This document shows positions 35,631 through 44,424 of a stretch of 64,000 nucleotides of DNA, piece after piece. The stretch covers positions 1,723,001 through 1,787,000 of the forward strand of contig NZ_CP011039.1 of assembly GCF_000238255.3 (NCBI RefSeq), given 5' to 3'. The DNA comes from Pseudoalteromonas spongiae UST010723-006 (GTDB lineage: Bacteria > Pseudomonadota > Gammaproteobacteria > Enterobacterales > Alteromonadaceae). Numbering within the stretch: position 1 is the first letter of the stretch; each line of letters starts with the position of its first letter. Position numbers and translations under genes: made by a program. A model generated the notes under the pieces. That model saw only the letters and a list, made by a program, of their open reading frames with translations, was not told the origin of the DNA and did not search any database.

Positions 35631-37598
35631 ATGTTAGACAACCTTTCTTTCAAAAAAGCCATTATCGCAATATCCGTTGTTTCATGTTTGTTTATTTTTT
35701 TACTCATAGGTTTTTCTATCCAGGAAGATATAGACAACATAGACAGTGCAAAAGGCGATCAATTACTGCTTGAATTGGCTCTGAAAGCCGACAACGTTGC
35801 GCATAACTTCGCAGTAGAAAGAGGCCTGTCAGCGGGCTTTATTGCCGGTGGCGCAGCAAGTCAATTTACGAAAGTAACAGCGCAACGCAAAAAAGCCGAC
35901 AACGCATTGCAAGCGCTAAAAAATGCCGATATGAACACCCTCTCTGGTGAAGCAATACTGTTGAGAACACGGCTTGAAAACTACATTGCTAACCGCACAG
36001 CTATTCGCCAACAAGTAGATAACCGAAACGGTAAAGAGGCCTTTAATTTTTACTCAGAAGTTAATTTAATGGCCCTTGATTTAGTAAAAGCCATTACTGT
36101 TTCAATTGATGATTCACAAACTCGCGCGCAGTTTATGCAGGTTTACTTTTATTCACACCTAAAAGAGCATTTAGGGCAAGTAAGGGGAAAACTCAACGGA
36201 ATTTTATCGGCAAAAAAATTCAATTCAACACAAGCACAAGAGGTATCAAGTTACATCGCCAATATTCGACGTTTTAAATTGCTGCTGTCGGATAGCTCAG
36301 AGCAATCGCGTTTTTTCAAAGATCCCAGTATTGCCAAATATAACGACTATATTAATAACACCATTAATGATGTCTTTTTAAATCAAAAACCAACAAGTTC
36401 ATGGCCAGAAGCAAGCGCATGGTTTGCCACAACGACCCAATATATTAATCAAATTAAACAACGCGCTACTGAATTTACCACTGAGATAAATACGCAAAAG
36501 CATGCAACGATTAACGGCTATTACCAAGGTTTAACTGGCAAACTTGTGGCATTATTAGTGATTGCCAGTGTCATCGTATGGGCAAATATTCGCGTAATAA
36601 AAGGCCTTACTTCAAAAATAAACCATATTAAAGAAACCTTATCGTATGTGTCGGATTCTGGCGATTTAACCATTCGATTAAACGATCAATCTCATGACGA
36701 ACTCGGTTCCATTAGTCGAGATATTGATAAGTTGCTCAATTCACAAAAGGATTTGGTTGGTCACTTGTCGAACGCTCTGCATATTATGAGTGGCAGCATT
36801 GACAAAATATCTGATGTCAGTCGCCATGTTATTGATCAAATTGTTAAAAACGATGGTGCACTGCAGAATATCGCCAGCTCAACCGAGCAGCTTTTTCAAA
36901 CCACGCTAGGTATTAAAAATGAGATGAACGAGTCGATGGATAGCACCTCGCAGCTTGACGATGTGTCAAAGCATACCCGCTCCATCACCGAGCAATCTAA
37001 AGGCTCGCTCGATACCCTAATCGAGTTAAATGAAAACGCATTTAACTCCACCGAGAGCTTGCACCATAAAAGTCAATCAATCGTATCGATATTAGAAAGT
37101 ATTAATAGTATTGCTGAGCAAACCAACTTATTAGCGCTTAATGCCGCAATTGAAGCAGCCCGCGCCGGTGAACAAGGTCGAGGCTTTGCGGTCGTTGCCG
37201 ACGAAGTCAGACAACTTGCTATTCGCTCTAAAGATGCCACAAGCGAAATCAGTGGTGTGTTGGAACTGGTGAAAAATGACGCAGAAGAATTAAAAAGTTT
37301 AATGGAAAATATACACGAGTCGAGCAAGTTCACCTCAACTAACAGTAACTCATCACTTGAAAATATAAACACACTTTATAATCAAATCAGTAATATTCAG
37401 GCGCGCTTAAAATCAGTATCGGTGTCAACTGAAGAGCAATCGGAAGCGGCATCTCATATTACCCAACAAGTGAGTGTTATCAGTGAAGAGTCTAATTCCA
37501 TTACCAGCGATATGGAGCAATTAAATGAATTGATTAAAGGGCTTACACAATCAAATCAACAACTAAAAAGCTCAATCACTCACTATAAAACAGCCTAG
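35631..37598 (+). CDS. Methyl-accepting chemotaxis protein with NIT sensor domain
   Basis: This is a 655-residue transmembrane chemoreceptor. TM1 lies at about 12-28 ([17 protein letters not shown]). The periplasmic NIT (nitrate/nitrite-sensing type) domain at about 40-290 includes the family motif [15 protein letters not shown]2 is near 300-322 ([16 protein letters not shown]), followed by HAMP (about 323-378) and the signalling hairpin with [20 protein letters not shown] and [12 protein letters not shown]. The ATG at 35631 has AAGGA ahead. No pentapeptide tether is seen at the C-terminus. The ligand is unknown. Confidence 0.93.
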   Translation: MLDNLSFKKAIIAISVVSCLFIFLLIGFSIQEDIDNIDSAKGDQLLLELALKADNVAHNFAVERGLSAGFIAGGAASQFTKVTAQRKKADNALQALKNADMNTLSGEAILLRTRLENYIANRTAIRQQVDNRNGKEAFNFYSEVNLMALDLVKAITVSIDDSQTRAQFMQVYFYSHLKEHLGQVRGKLNGILSAKKFNSTQAQEVSSYIANIRRFKLLLSDSSEQSRFFKDPSIAKYNDYINNTINDVFLNQKPTSSWPEASAWFATTTQYINQIKQRATEFTTEINTQKHATINGYYQGLTGKLVALLVIASVIVWANIRVIKGLTSKINHIKETLSYVSDSGDLTIRLNDQSHDELGSISRDIDKLLNSQKDLVGHLSNALHIMSGSIDKISDVSRHVIDQIVKNDGALQNIASSTEQLFQTTLGIKNEMNESMDSTSQLDDVSKHTRSITEQSKGSLDTLIELNENAFNSTESLHHKSQSIVSILESINSIAEQTNLLALNAAIEAARAGEQGRGFAVVADEVRQLAIRSKDATSEISGVLELVKNDAEELKSLMENIHESSKFTSTNSNSSLENINTLYNQISNIQARLKSVSVSTEEQSEAASHITQQVSVISEESNSITSDMEQLNELIKGLTQSNQQLKSSITHYKTA

Positions 37599-37658
37599 GC
37601 TGCGAGTTAACAGAAAACGCCACTATTTTTGTAACAAATAGCAGCGTTTAATATGCGA

Positions 37659-38543
37659 CTAGCTGTTGCCTTTGCTTGCTTCTAAACGCGCTAATAAGCT
37701 AGATGTATCGTAGCGACCACCACCCAAGTTTTGTACTTCACTGTAAAACTGGTCAACAATTGCTGTGACTGGTAGCTGCGAGCCATTTTTACGTGCTTCA
37801 TCTAGCGCAATCCCTAAATCTTTACGCATCCAATCAACGGCAAAACCAAACTCATACTCGCCCTTAAGCATGGTTTTATGACGATTTTCCATTTGCCATG
37901 AGCCTGCAGCGCCTTTAGCAATGGTCTCAACCACTTTTTCGCCATCAAGCCCTGCATTCATCGCAAAGTGCATACCTTCTGCAAGCCCTTGTACTAAACC
38001 TGCGATGCAAATTTGATTAACCATTTTACAAAGTTGGCCTGAACCAACCGGCCCCAGTAATTGGCTAAACTGTGAAAATGCCGCCATAACCGGTTGCGCT
38101 TTTGCAAATACCGTGTCATCACCGCCACACATTATGGTTAATACACCATTTTCTGCGCCAGCTTGTCCGCCTGAAACAGGCGCATCTATAAAATCATTGC
38201 CTTGCGCTTTTGCAAGTTCGGCTAGCTCTTTTGCGACTTCAGCCGATGTTGTTGTGTGATCAACAATAATTGCACCTGGTTTTAATCCAGCAAGTATGCC
38301 ATTTTCACCTTTCACCACCTGTCGTAAGTCATCGTCGTTGCCAACACAAATAAACACAAAGTCTGCGTTTTCAGACGCTGCTTTTGGTGTTTCGGCAAAG
38401 CTACCCAAATATTCATTAGCCCACTTTTGCGCTTTTGCTGTGGTGCGGTTATAAACACAGGTTTCATAGCCCGCATTTTTAAGATGACCCGCCATCGGAT
38501 AACCCATTACACCCAAACCAATAAACGCAACTTTTAATGACAT
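37659..38543 (-). CDS. 3-hydroxyisobutyrate dehydrogenase-family oxidoreductase (GarR/MmsB-like)
   Basis: This NAD(P)-dependent beta-hydroxyacid dehydrogenase has 294 residues. The Rossmann motif is FIGLGVMGYPMAGHL (8-22), the substrate-binding motif is DAPVSGGQAGAENG, and the catalytic lysine is in GSGQLCKMVNQI. It could act on 2-hydroxy-3-oxopropionate, 3-hydroxyisobutyrate or succinic semialdehyde; sequence alone does not decide. It is divergent from ldhA with 93 bases between. Confidence 0.88.
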   Translation of the reverse strand: MSLKVAFIGLGVMGYPMAGHLKNAGYETCVYNRTTAKAQKWANEYLGSFAETPKAASENADFVFICVGNDDDLRQVVKGENGILAGLKPGAIIVDHTTTSAEVAKELAELAKAQGNDFIDAPVSGGQAGAENGVLTIMCGGDDTVFAKAQPVMAAFSQFSQLLGPVGSGQLCKMVNQICIAGLVQGLAEGMHFAMNAGLDGEKVVETIAKGAAGSWQMENRHKTMLKGEYEFGFAVDWMRKDLGIALDEARKNGSQLPVTAIVDQFYSEVQNLGGGRYDTSSLLARLEASKGNS

Positions 38544-38636
38544 AACTTACTCACTTTTAATCTTTACAAAACTGCGATTGAGTATAATCATTTAACACAT
38601 TGAATTATAGGCCTACATTTCGCCAAGGATATCTAT

Positions 38637-39626
38637 ATGACTACAGCACCATTTCGCATCGCGTTTTTTAGCGCGCAAAAGTACGATATCAGCGCATTTG
38701 ACAGCCAATTGCCAAACGATGTAACAGCTGAATATTTTACGCAGCCACTTAACGAAATCTCAGTAAAACTTGCCGAAGGGTTTGATGCGGTATGTTGCTT
38801 TGTTAATGATACGCTCAATGAAACAGTGATTAACGCCTTAAACGAAATTGGCATAAAACTCGTTGCCCTGCGCTGCGCAGGTTTTAATAACGTGGATATT
38901 CCAGCCGCAAATCATTGCAAAATGGTCGTAGTACGGGTGCCTGCGTACAGCCCTGAAGCGGTTGCTGAGCATTGCTTAGCACTTATTCTTACGCTTTCTC
39001 GTAAAACTCATAAAGCCTATAACCGCGTTAAAGAAAACAACTTTGATTTAAATGGCTTACTTGGTTTTAATCTGCATAACAAAACGGTTGGTGTGATTGG
39101 CCTTGGTAAAATTGGCAGCGCTTTTGTTAAAATTTTAAATGGATTTGATGCAAACGTGATCTATTTTGATCCATTTGCCGAAAGTGATATTGCAACTCCC
39201 GTTAGCCTAGAAACCCTATACCAACAATCAGATATTATTGCCCTGCACTGCCCACTTACCAACGACACTTTGCATATCATCAATGAACAGGCACTTGAGC
39301 AAATGAAACCAGGCGTAATGCTTGTAAACACAAGTCGTGGCGCGTTGATTGATACTGCTGCGTGTATTCGCGCACTTAAATCGCGTAAATTAGGTTATTT
39401 AGCACTTGATGTATATGAGCAAGAGTCAGAACTATTTTTTAAAGATATGAGCTGTGAAATTATCGATGACGATGTATTTCAGCGTCTACTCACCTTTCCC
39501 AATGTGCTGATAACTGGCCACCAAGGCTTTTTCACACAAGAAGCAATGAGCGAAATTGTGGCGACTACTCTCGAGAATATTTCGGCGTTTCGTTTGCAGC
39601 AACCACTTGAGAATCAAGTAAGTTAA
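38637..39626 (+). CDS. ldhA: Fermentative D-lactate dehydrogenase
   Basis: This enzyme reduces pyruvate to D-lactate with NADH. The 329 residues equal E. coli LdhA. Conserved are the substrate region LRCAGFNNVD, RVPAYSPEAVAEH, the Rossmann GVIGLGKIGSAF and the catalytic segments VNTSRGALID (Arg) and ITGHQGFFTQEAM (His). AAGGA lies nine bases upstream of the ATG. Confidence 0.95.
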   Translation: MTTAPFRIAFFSAQKYDISAFDSQLPNDVTAEYFTQPLNEISVKLAEGFDAVCCFVNDTLNETVINALNEIGIKLVALRCAGFNNVDIPAANHCKMVVVRVPAYSPEAVAEHCLALILTLSRKTHKAYNRVKENNFDLNGLLGFNLHNKTVGVIGLGKIGSAFVKILNGFDANVIYFDPFAESDIATPVSLETLYQQSDIIALHCPLTNDTLHIINEQALEQMKPGVMLVNTSRGALIDTAACIRALKSRKLGYLALDVYEQESELFFKDMSCEIIDDDVFQRLLTFPNVLITGHQGFFTQEAMSEIVATTLENISAFRLQQPLENQVS

Positions 39627-39640
39627 ATCGTGTTAATAAA

Positions 39641-39712
39641 CACGCAAAGTAATGGGTAATAGCAGTACACATAATTACAGTTTTAAATACTATTACCCGT
39701 TATAATTGCGTG
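39641..39712. repeat. Long imperfect palindrome after ldhA (possible terminator)
   Basis: CACGCAA-AG-TAATGGGTAATAG on the left pairs with CTATTACCCGTTA-TAA-TTGCGTG on the right across a 27-base centre; the inner 13-bp arms have one mismatch. No T-run follows. It lies in the 309-base gap between ldhA and the marC-family gene; the rest of the gap shows no gene. Confidence 0.55.
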
Positions 39713-39935
39713 CTTATAATGCCAATTACATTCATTAAGTGGTTACAGTTCACGGTCGAATAACGCTACCATTAATAAAACATTTGGCTCGCGGCAATGG
39801 TCGTTTAATTAATAAAGCTTTGTGTGATTTTTCAATCGCCTTTCACACATAAAAAGCACAATGTTAAGTTATACACTATGTAACAACATACGTGCTTTCA
39901 TCCCGAACACGTCAAATTAAAAGGTAAATTTTTAT

Positions 39936-40544
39936 ATGATTGACTTTGCAGCAACTTTTATTTTGTTTTTTGCGGTTATCGACCCCATTGGCACAGTACC
40001 TGTATTTATTGCTGTGACACGCGGTTTCGACGCCAAAGCAAAACGCAAAATTGCTATGCTTTCCGGACTAGTTTCCGCTCTGATCCTGCTATTTTTTGTA
40101 ATTGCCGGAGAGTACATTTTAAGCGCCATGGCAATACCCTTATCAGCGTTTCAAATCGCTGGCGGCATTGTGCTGTTCTTATTTGCGCTTTCAATGATTT
40201 TTGGTGAAAGTAAACCTGAAGAAGAAGTACGCTTGGTAAAGCAGTATCATGAAACTGCCATATTCCCGTTAGCCGTGCCCTCTATTGCAGGGCCTGGTGC
40301 TATGCTTGCGGCAGTACTTGCAACCGAAAATGCCCGCGTTGATTTGTGGCAGCAAGCGCAAGTTGCTGGTGTAATGATAGCTGTAGTGTTTTTAGCATTT
40401 TTATTAATGCTAATGGCAGGCAAAATTCAAAAACTTATTGGTAATGCAGGCGCCATCGTTATTAGTAAAGTAATGGGTTTAATTTTAACCGCGGTTGCAA
40501 TCACAAACGTACTCACCGGTTTTAAAAGCTATTTTAACTTATAA
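39936..40544 (+). CDS. MarC-family membrane protein
   Basis: This 202-residue inner-membrane protein has six hydrophobic segments. Family motifs are FFAVIDPIGTVPVFIAVT at the N-terminus, IAGGIVLFLFALSMIFG and the mid segment FPLAVPSIAGPGAM. The function is not known; the E. coli MarC link to antibiotic resistance was not upheld. AAGG lies upstream of ATG. A bidirectional terminator separates it from the convergent transporter gene. Confidence 0.9.
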   Translation: MIDFAATFILFFAVIDPIGTVPVFIAVTRGFDAKAKRKIAMLSGLVSALILLFFVIAGEYILSAMAIPLSAFQIAGGIVLFLFALSMIFGESKPEEEVRLVKQYHETAIFPLAVPSIAGPGAMLAAVLATENARVDLWQQAQVAGVMIAVVFLAFLLMLMAGKIQKLIGNAGAIVISKVMGLILTAVAITNVLTGFKSYFNL

Positions 40545-40574
40545 AAAAAGCGCGTTTAAAACGCGCTTTTTTGT
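40543..40574. terminator. Bidirectional terminator
   Basis: AAAAAAAGCGCGTTT-TAA-AACGCGCTTTTTT lies between the convergent marC-family and NSS transporter genes. Confidence 0.92.
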
Positions 40575-40586
40575 ACCAATAACCTA

Positions 40587-41909
40587 TTACTTAAATGCCA
40601 CGTTAGCAAACACCGCTAACATTAAGATTGGGCAAATAAAGCGAATATAATTTGCTAGCACTTTATAACCAAGTTTGTTTGATTCGTGCAGTTTGTTACC
40701 GCGCTTCCAAAGCCACCCCACAACCACAAAGTAGAATAACCCCATTAATGGTAATTGATATTGGGTAAATACGGTGATCACTAAGCCAAACAACCATTCA
40801 AAGTTAAGGATAATCACACTTGAACAAATACCCACAATAACCGTTACCAGCCAAGTTGCTGGTTTTCTATCAAAACCATGGTTTTCTACTAAAAACGATA
40901 CTGGAATTTCTGTCGATGAAATTGTTGACGTTAACGATGCAATCGACATTAATACAAAAAAGACAAACGCCACCACTAAACCAAAGGCACCTAAGGTAGC
41001 AAACAGCTGAGGTAACACAGCGAAAATTAACTGCCCTTCACCAATCAACTTGCCACCTTGCATAATCTCAACACCCTGAGCTTGTGCCACATAAAGTGCA
41101 GGAATAATCAGTAAGCCCGCTAAAAACGCAACGCTGGTATCAAGCATGGCAACTGAAATCGACATTTTTGCTACGTTTGCATCACGTTTTAGATACGAGC
41201 CGTAAATCATCATGCAACCAACACCTAGCGATAGCGAGAAAAACGCTTGCCCCATTGCTGCAATAATTAAATCTGGATCAGTGACTTTATTAAAATCAGG
41301 CACTAAATAAGCATTAAATCCATCGCTTGCGCCATCTAACGTCGCAATATAGGCAATTAACGTAAGTAGTAATACCAATAAAACCGGCATTAATCGGCGC
41401 GACCATACCTCAATACCCGACTTAACCCCTTTTAAAATAATACTGGCGGTTAATATCAGCATCAACGGCGTAAAAATAAAGTTGCGCAATATTGAATCTG
41501 ATTTTAGGAAGTTTGCAATGTCGGTAAGGCCAAAGAATGTGGCGATTGGTTCAAGTGCAAATGCCAGCATCCAGCCAGCAACAATGCTATAAAAGCTGAG
41601 CATCACAATGGCGCCGCCAAGGCCAATATAACCTGCTGCCGCGCCCATTTTCTTGCTGGTAGATTGGCACGCTTCAGCCAATGCCTTTACGGGGTTCGCT
41701 TGTGCACTATGGCCAATATAGAGTTCAGTAAAAAGCGCAGGTAACGCCAGTAAAAAAATTACAATAAAGTAAACCAACAAAAATGCACCACCACCGTGGT
41801 TTGCCGCTTGTGTTGGGAAGCCCCAAATATTACCTAAGCCAACCGCGGCGCCTGCCGCCGCTAATACAAAACCTAAGCGACTTTGAAAGCCATCTCTAAT
41901 TTGTGCCAT
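40587..41909 (-). CDS. Sodium-dependent transporter (NSS/SNF family)
   Basis: This 440-residue neurotransmitter:sodium symporter family protein has the family start FQSRLGFVLAAAGAAVGLGNIWGFP (Na+ and substrate site in TM1) and about eleven membrane segments. The TM6-region segment GQAFFSLSLGVGCMMIYGSY is conserved. Bacterial members carry amino acids (Trp, Tyr, Leu, Ala and others), and the specific substrate cannot be read here. AAGAG stands upstream. Confidence 0.92.
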   Translation of the reverse strand: MAQIRDGFQSRLGFVLAAAGAAVGLGNIWGFPTQAANHGGGAFLLVYFIVIFLLALPALFTELYIGHSAQANPVKALAEACQSTSKKMGAAAGYIGLGGAIVMLSFYSIVAGWMLAFALEPIATFFGLTDIANFLKSDSILRNFIFTPLMLILTASIILKGVKSGIEVWSRRLMPVLLVLLLTLIAYIATLDGASDGFNAYLVPDFNKVTDPDLIIAAMGQAFFSLSLGVGCMMIYGSYLKRDANVAKMSISVAMLDTSVAFLAGLLIIPALYVAQAQGVEIMQGGKLIGEGQLIFAVLPQLFATLGAFGLVVAFVFFVLMSIASLTSTISSTEIPVSFLVENHGFDRKPATWLVTVIVGICSSVIILNFEWLFGLVITVFTQYQLPLMGLFYFVVVGWLWKRGNKLHESNKLGYKVLANYIRFICPILMLAVFANVAFK

Positions 41910-42015
41910 ATTGAACTCTTATTTTTATTATCTACACCACGACTTACGTAACCAAGCAAGATATACTGCAGCAAATTGTAAAACTGCGCTTGGCTAAAAG
42001 ACTAATCTATCGGGT

Positions 42016-42801
42016 ATGGAAACGATTAACAACAAAAAACCACCAATCACAGGCATCTCGCCTGAGCGCGCGCATTTTAGCGTGCTAAGCCCTAAGTCAC
42101 CAATTAATTTAGTTATAGCCAATAGCCAAGCCCTTAATTTCGACCAAATAAACATCACAAGTTTATTATCTGCGCATGAAATTAGCATTTTAGAAAGGCG
42201 CAAGTTAGAAAGCGCTAAACGCGAATACTTAGCCTCGCGTTATTTAATTAAGCAATTAGCGCAACAGTTCTTTGCGTATGAAGCAGCTGAACTCACCACC
42301 TTTTTTGATGAACACACTGCACGTTTGGTAATTAAATATCAAAACAACACCCTGCCACTTTCACTGGTGATAAGTCATTCCAAAGGCTGGGTTGCGGTAT
42401 ATTTAGCACATGAGCCAGAGCGTATGGGCATCGACCTTGAGTTTATGTCGCAAAAGCGCCCTTTTTTAAAATTAGCCAAACACTTTTATCATCAAGATGA
42501 AGTTAGAGAAATTGAAGCAGCAAACCCTATGTCCGATACTTTTTTTCGTATTTGGACATTAAAAGAGGCCCTTGCTAAAGCTGTTGCCATGCCAATTGCC
42601 CAGCTGCTTTCGCCTAATGTATATCACGGTTATGCAAAACATAATTTAGCAGCCTATAGCTGCCAAATTAATGGGTTTGATTTTAGTATGGCAACGCCAA
42701 TCACTGTTAAACAGCCACCAGCGCTTGTTGAAGTTTCCCTTAACCCCGATTTAACAGGCTTCGAGCAAACGGCTATGAATCGCTTGCACCACGTTATCTG
42801 A
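42016..42801 (+). CDS. 4'-phosphopantetheinyl transferase (Sfp/AcpT superfamily)
   Basis: This 261-residue enzyme transfers the phosphopantetheine arm of CoA to a carrier protein. The Mg-binding motif is MGIDLEFM, and the second motif FFRIWTLKEALAKAVAM contains the conserved WxxKEAxxK. An upstream LPLSLVISHSKGWVAV matches the SHS motif. No carrier-protein, PKS or NRPS gene is in the window, so the substrate is unknown. Its 3' end overlaps the convergent lysC gene by 51 bases. Confidence 0.88.
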   Translation: METINNKKPPITGISPERAHFSVLSPKSPINLVIANSQALNFDQINITSLLSAHEISILERRKLESAKREYLASRYLIKQLAQQFFAYEAAELTTFFDEHTARLVIKYQNNTLPLSLVISHSKGWVAVYLAHEPERMGIDLEFMSQKRPFLKLAKHFYHQDEVREIEAANPMSDTFFRIWTLKEALAKAVAMPIAQLLSPNVYHGYAKHNLAAYSCQINGFDFSMATPITVKQPPALVEVSLNPDLTGFEQTAMNRLHHVI

Positions 42802-44100
42802 TTCAGTTTGCTCAACTAAGAAACACAGGTTGTGCTTACTTGCACCATGGCAAATTAAACGAATATTAAAATCACTGAGTACACCCATTAAATTAATTTC
42901 GCCGTGACGTAATTGAATTTCAGAGCCGATTAATGCCACCAGGGTTAAATTATTCTCAACCGTTACATGACAAAACTCGCTTAACTCATCAAGACAAGCT
43001 TGATCAAGCTCCGGGCGTGATGCATTTGGCGCATTATCGAGCGTTAACGCAACACTGATTTCAGAGGTAGTCACTAAATCTACCGAAATATTGTATTTCG
43101 CTAAAATAGTGAAAACGCGTGCTAAAAAGCCGCTAGCAAGTAGCATTTCAGGGCTTTTTACCGTTAATAAAATTTGGTTTTTACGCTGAGTTACCGCGCG
43201 AATGCCCGCTTGTTCTGATTTTTCTTTCTCAATCCAGGTACCACCTTGCTCTGGTGCTTTACTTGAACCAACAAATACACTAATGCCACTGCGACTTGCT
43301 GGTAAAATAGTGGCTGGGTGTAACACTTTGGCACCAAAGGTTGCCATTTCTGCCGCCTCATCAAAGCTCAGCTTTGCAATCGGTGCCGCTTTGACACATA
43401 AACGAGGATCTGTACTAAAAATACCCACTACGTCTGTCCAAATGTAAACAGCTTTTGCGTCAACCGCTTCAGCCAATAATGCTGCACTGTAATCAGAACC
43501 GCCACGGCCAAGCGTGGTTGTGTCACCTTGGCTATTTGCACCAATAAAACCTTGGGTAACAACAATGTTTTCGCTTAATAACGGCAATAAATTTGCTTGT
43601 GCTAATTCACGAGTGCGTTCAACATTCGGTTCTGCTTTACCAAAGTGTGAATTGGTCGCTAGCACTTCACGTACGTCAAAACGAAGCGATTGTGCACCTA
43701 AGCTGCGTAAAACTTGGGTAAATAGATACGATGATAAACGCTCACCAAAACTTAATAGCTCGTCGCTTGCTTTGTCATCAAATTCGTTTTGTAATGCAAA
43801 GGTTTTAAACGCTTCAAGTGTTGCTAAAAAACCTTCGGTAATGTCGTCATCTAATGTAAGTTTTTCAGTAATTTTGTGCTGAATAGCTACCACGGCGTCA
43901 ATATGTTCTTGGCGCGCAGCGTCCGTTAAATCGTCATTTGCAAGGCTTACTAAATGATTGGTAACACCAGAGCTTGCACTTACGGCAACTAAACGGGTGC
44001 TTGGGTTTGATATAACAATTTCGGCGCAGCACACCATAGCGTCATAGTCTGCGACGCTGGTACCACCAAATTTTGCTACATTAATACTCGAATTAGACAC
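42751..44100 (-). CDS. lysC: Aspartate kinase, lysine-sensitive type, GTG start
   Basis: LysC catalyses the first step of the aspartate pathway (Lys, Met, Thr). The 449 residues match E. coli AKIII. The kinase domain begins VAKFGGTSV (8-16), with ITQ-like VVTQGFIGAN, TTLGRGGSDYSAALLAEA and tandem C-terminal ACT domains (about 310-445: ILLTVKSPEM, SVDLVTTSEISV). The start is GTG, with AAGGAG about six bases before it; that ribosome site can pair with TCTCCTT just upstream. A lysine riboswitch precedes the gene, so lysine feedback acts on both RNA and enzyme. Confidence 0.96.
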   Translation of the reverse strand: MSNSSINVAKFGGTSVADYDAMVCCAEIVISNPSTRLVAVSASSGVTNHLVSLANDDLTDAARQEHIDAVVAIQHKITEKLTLDDDITEGFLATLEAFKTFALQNEFDDKASDELLSFGERLSSYLFTQVLRSLGAQSLRFDVREVLATNSHFGKAEPNVERTRELAQANLLPLLSENIVVTQGFIGANSQGDTTTLGRGGSDYSAALLAEAVDAKAVYIWTDVVGIFSTDPRLCVKAAPIAKLSFDEAAEMATFGAKVLHPATILPASRSGISVFVGSSKAPEQGGTWIEKEKSEQAGIRAVTQRKNQILLTVKSPEMLLASGFLARVFTILAKYNISVDLVTTSEISVALTLDNAPNASRPELDQACLDELSEFCHVTVENNLTLVALIGSEIQLRHGEINLMGVLSDFNIRLICHGASKHNLCFLVEQTESDNVVQAIHSRLLEAC

Positions 44101-44104
44101 GGTC

Positions 44105-44129
44105 TCTCCTTTAAATCTTAATAAGGAGA
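44105..44129 (-). promoter_or_regulatory. lysC ribosome-site sequestering hairpin
   Basis: On the minus strand TCTCCTT (44129-44123) pairs with AAGGAGA (44111-44105), the lysC Shine-Dalgarno sequence. This is the likely expression platform of the riboswitch, giving translational control. Confidence 0.7.
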
Positions 44130-44170
44130 ACTTGGCAAGGAACGTGATTGATTACATCAGGATAGTCTCT

Positions 44171-44338
44171 GCCAGAAGCTCTCCACCTGTTACAGGTGAC
44201 AGTCCCGAAGATTCAACTTCTAGAACCGAAGCAAGCTGGCCACAAATCCAGATCACTCCTCGGCAGTTAACCCCCTGATAGACCGTCGTCGGGAATGCGC
44301 CCTCGAATCTACTACCTGGTTAATGCACCTCTTCTGTG
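44171..44338 (-). ncRNA. Lysine riboswitch (L-box)
   Basis: The minus strand contains the L-box landmarks in order: AGAAGAGGTGC, GGTAGTA, GAGGGCG, GGGGGTTAACTGCCGAGGAGTGAT, GAAGTTGAATCTTCGGGACTGTCACC and GGTGGAGAGCTTCTGG. AGAAG at the 5' end pairs with CTTCT at the 3' end to form P1. It sits 70 bases before the GTG start of lysC. Confidence 0.95.
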
Positions 44339-44368
44339 TTTGAATACTTAATAAGCACACAAACAAAT

Positions 44369-44386
44369 GCCTTCTAAAAAGAAGGC
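44369..44386 (-). terminator. Hairpin between nhaD and lysC
   Basis: GCCTTCT-TTTT-AGAAGGC (minus strand), flanked by AAAA and ATTTGTTTG. It is probably the nhaD terminator; the T-run is interrupted. Confidence 0.6.
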
Positions 44387-44392
44387 TTTTGA

Positions 44393-44421
44393 AATTTACC
44401 GTTTAGCCGTCTAGCTGTCAA
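44393..44421 (-). promoter_or_regulatory. Candidate lysC promoter
   Basis: Minus strand TTGACA (44421-44416), a 17-base spacer, and TAAATT (44398-44393), just after the nhaD stop. Transcription would begin at the hairpin 44369-44386, so that hairpin would be at the 5' end of the riboswitch RNA. Confidence 0.5.
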
Positions 44422-44424
44422 TCA

